A stretch of DNA of 64,000 nt from Calothrix sp. C42_A2020_038 (GTDB lineage Bacteria > Cyanobacteriota > Cyanobacteriia > Cyanobacteriales > Nostocaceae), in the NCBI GenBank assembly GCA_015272395.1, contig JACYLQ010000034.1, forward strand, positions 124,001-188,000, read 5' to 3'. The notes beneath the pieces are model-generated. The model was not told the DNA's origin, did no database searches, and worked only from the letters and a program-made list of their open reading frames with translations. The translations under genes and the position numbers were made by a program. Below, one piece after another: positions 62,894-64,000 of this stretch (position 1 is its first letter; every line of letters starts with the position of its first letter).

Positions 62894-63342
62894 ATAGAGT
62901 TGAAATTTTTGCTCAACAGTTAATGATTATAGCATAGGCAAAATTTTTGTAAATAGCCAGATGATAATTTTATATGCAGTGCGACTGTGTTGTAAATTCT
63001 CTGTCTGAAGAATGATTTATAAAGCTTGAGAAATGTGGTTTATGTGTAAAAGGGTCAATATGTTTACTAATTAAATAAAAACGTTGACAGCAGCCCTAAA
63101 TCTTGGTTACACCAAAGAAATACCCACAAAATATCCAGCTAGCTAGTACAGCAATGCAAAAGTCAAAAGTCAAAAGGCAAAATTTATAAGGCTTATTCCA
63201 CAAGCTTTATAGCTGTTTTTACTGGTAAATTGATTTCCTGACATCTGTACTAGTCAAGATGACAATGGCGCCGATCAAATGGATAAATAAGTATTTTGGC
63301 TGGGTATGAAATGTATATAGTACTATTGTTTGCGAAAAAAGC

Positions 63343-64000
63343 ATGGCAACTTTGATTGGAAGGGATTTATTAAGTTTGGCGGATTTGACTCGTGAAGAAG
63401 TCGAGTCTCTGCTCAAATTGGCAACTCAGCTTAAATCGAAACAGGTCAAGTTGCATTGCAACAAGGTATTGGGATTGTTGTTCTCAAAAGCTTCGACTCG
63501 GACAAGGGTAAGTTTTACCGTCGCAATGTATCAATTAGGTGGACAGGTAATTGATTTAAATCCAAATGTAACTCAAGTCAGTCGCGGTGAACCTGTACAA
63601 GATACAGCTAGAGTTTTGGACAGATATCTGGATGTATTGGCAATTCGCACGTTTGCTCAACAAGAACTCGAAACTTTTGCCAACTACGCTAAAATTCCTG
63701 TCATCAACGCGCTAACCGATTTAGAACATCCTTGTCAAGTCTTAGCCGATTTGATGACAATTCAAGAATGTTTTGGCTGTTTTCAGGGTTTAACATTGAC
63801 TTATGTTGGTGATGGTAACAATGTCGCTAATTCTTTAATGTTAGGTTGCGCTTTGGTTGGTATGAATGTCCGAGTCGCAACACCCAATGGTTATCAACCC
63901 AATTCTGGAGTTATTGAACTTGCCCACAAAATCGCCAATCATAAAACTGAAGTACTTGTAACTGATGACCCCGAAACTGCTGTCAAGGGGGTAAATGTAC
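63343..64000 (+). CDS. argF: Ornithine carbamoyltransferase, N-terminal part (runs off window)
   Basis: The start is MATLIGRDLLSLADLTREEV. The carbamoyl-phosphate motif is STRTR at residues 51-55, and the second-domain HPCQVLADLMTI motif follows. The frame runs to the right edge at codon 219 of about 305. It makes citrulline from ornithine and carbamoyl phosphate in arginine synthesis. The ATG at 63343 is the usual start. Confidence 0.95.
   Translation, partial: MATLIGRDLLSLADLTREEVESLLKLATQLKSKQVKLHCNKVLGLLFSKASTRTRVSFTVAMYQLGGQVIDLNPNVTQVSRGEPVQDTARVLDRYLDVLAIRTFAQQELETFANYAKIPVINALTDLEHPCQVLADLMTIQECFGCFQGLTLTYVGDGNNVANSLMLGCALVGMNVRVATPNGYQPNSGVIELAHKIANHKTEVLVTDDPETAVKGVNV

Larger units (their letters stand above)
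62507..63342. other. 836-bp region with hairpin, gene fragment and tRNA
   Basis: It contains an 11-bp stem GCGTGAAAGCC/GGCTTTCGCGC (62552-62610), the minus-strand gene fragment at 62641-62775, tRNA-Thr at 62822-62893, and AAGTCAAA short repeats near 63160. The argF promoter should lie near its right end but was not clear. Confidence 0.6.

Overview
The window reads as chromosome of a filamentous, probably heterocyst-forming cyanobacterium (Nostocales, perhaps Calothrix/Rivularia-like). The evidence is a fraC-fraD-fraE filament-integrity operon, a sufR/sufBCDS iron-sulfur operon, a CrtD-type carotenoid desaturase, Ser/Thr kinases fused to WD40 propellers, several cyanobacterial-type enzymes, and TAACTCC-type short tandem repeats between genes. 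GC content is low to moderate. The palindrome GGCGCC is strikingly common (about 80 by eye), whereas the usual cyanobacterial HIP1 octamer GCGATCGC was not seen.

Layout. 0-5.8 kb: divergent sufR and sufBCDS with two SufR-type operators and a terminator. 5.9-11.5 kb: a membrane protein, a metallophosphoesterase, and an M48 protease in one operon with three AIM24-family paralogues. 11.8-17.9 kb: cobalamin cluster cobI-cobH-cobG (minus strand) behind a cobalamin riboswitch, divergent cobL, and cobK-cbiD. Long gene models for cobG start inside the riboswitch; the true start is a GTG at 14645. 18-27.8 kb: small heat-shock protein, alpha/beta hydrolase, PIN-PhoH ATPase, sterol-desaturase-like protein, Hsp33, a large repeat-rich membrane-anchored protein, a kelch-like protein, and a promoter/terminator pair suggesting a small RNA. 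27.9-31 kb: crtD, a debris region with a chimeric IS5-transposase/PAP2 remnant, and a histidine phosphatase. 31.3-34.9 kb: sulfate transporter sbpA-cysT-cysW without cysA, followed by a start-less reading frame.

34.9-43.3 kb is a signalling island: three Ser/Thr kinases (two zinc ribbon-kinase-WD40), one free WD40 protein, an orphan MazF/PemK-like toxin and a small Cys-rich peptide. 43.5-50.9 kb: GH57 glycosidase flanked by tandem-repeat arrays, Nfu scaffold, GAF sensor kinase, a ribbon-helix-helix-like protein and LepA. 51-58.4 kb: SLH-domain exported protein, RpiA, aldo/keto reductase, class-A beta-lactamase-like hydrolase, exported superoxide dismutase and a pentapeptide-repeat protein. 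58.4-64 kb: fraCDE, a double-domain CobO-like adenosyltransferase, tRNA-Thr(TGT) and the 5' part of argF.

No CRISPR array, prophage or complete insertion sequence was seen; mobile-element traces are hairpins and gene fragments. I did not find a convincing wholly new system. The best leads are the kinase/WD40 island, the AIM24 triplet with its protease, the candidate small RNA, three short genes below usual gene-finder cut-offs, and the 15-bp repeat expansion inside cobG.
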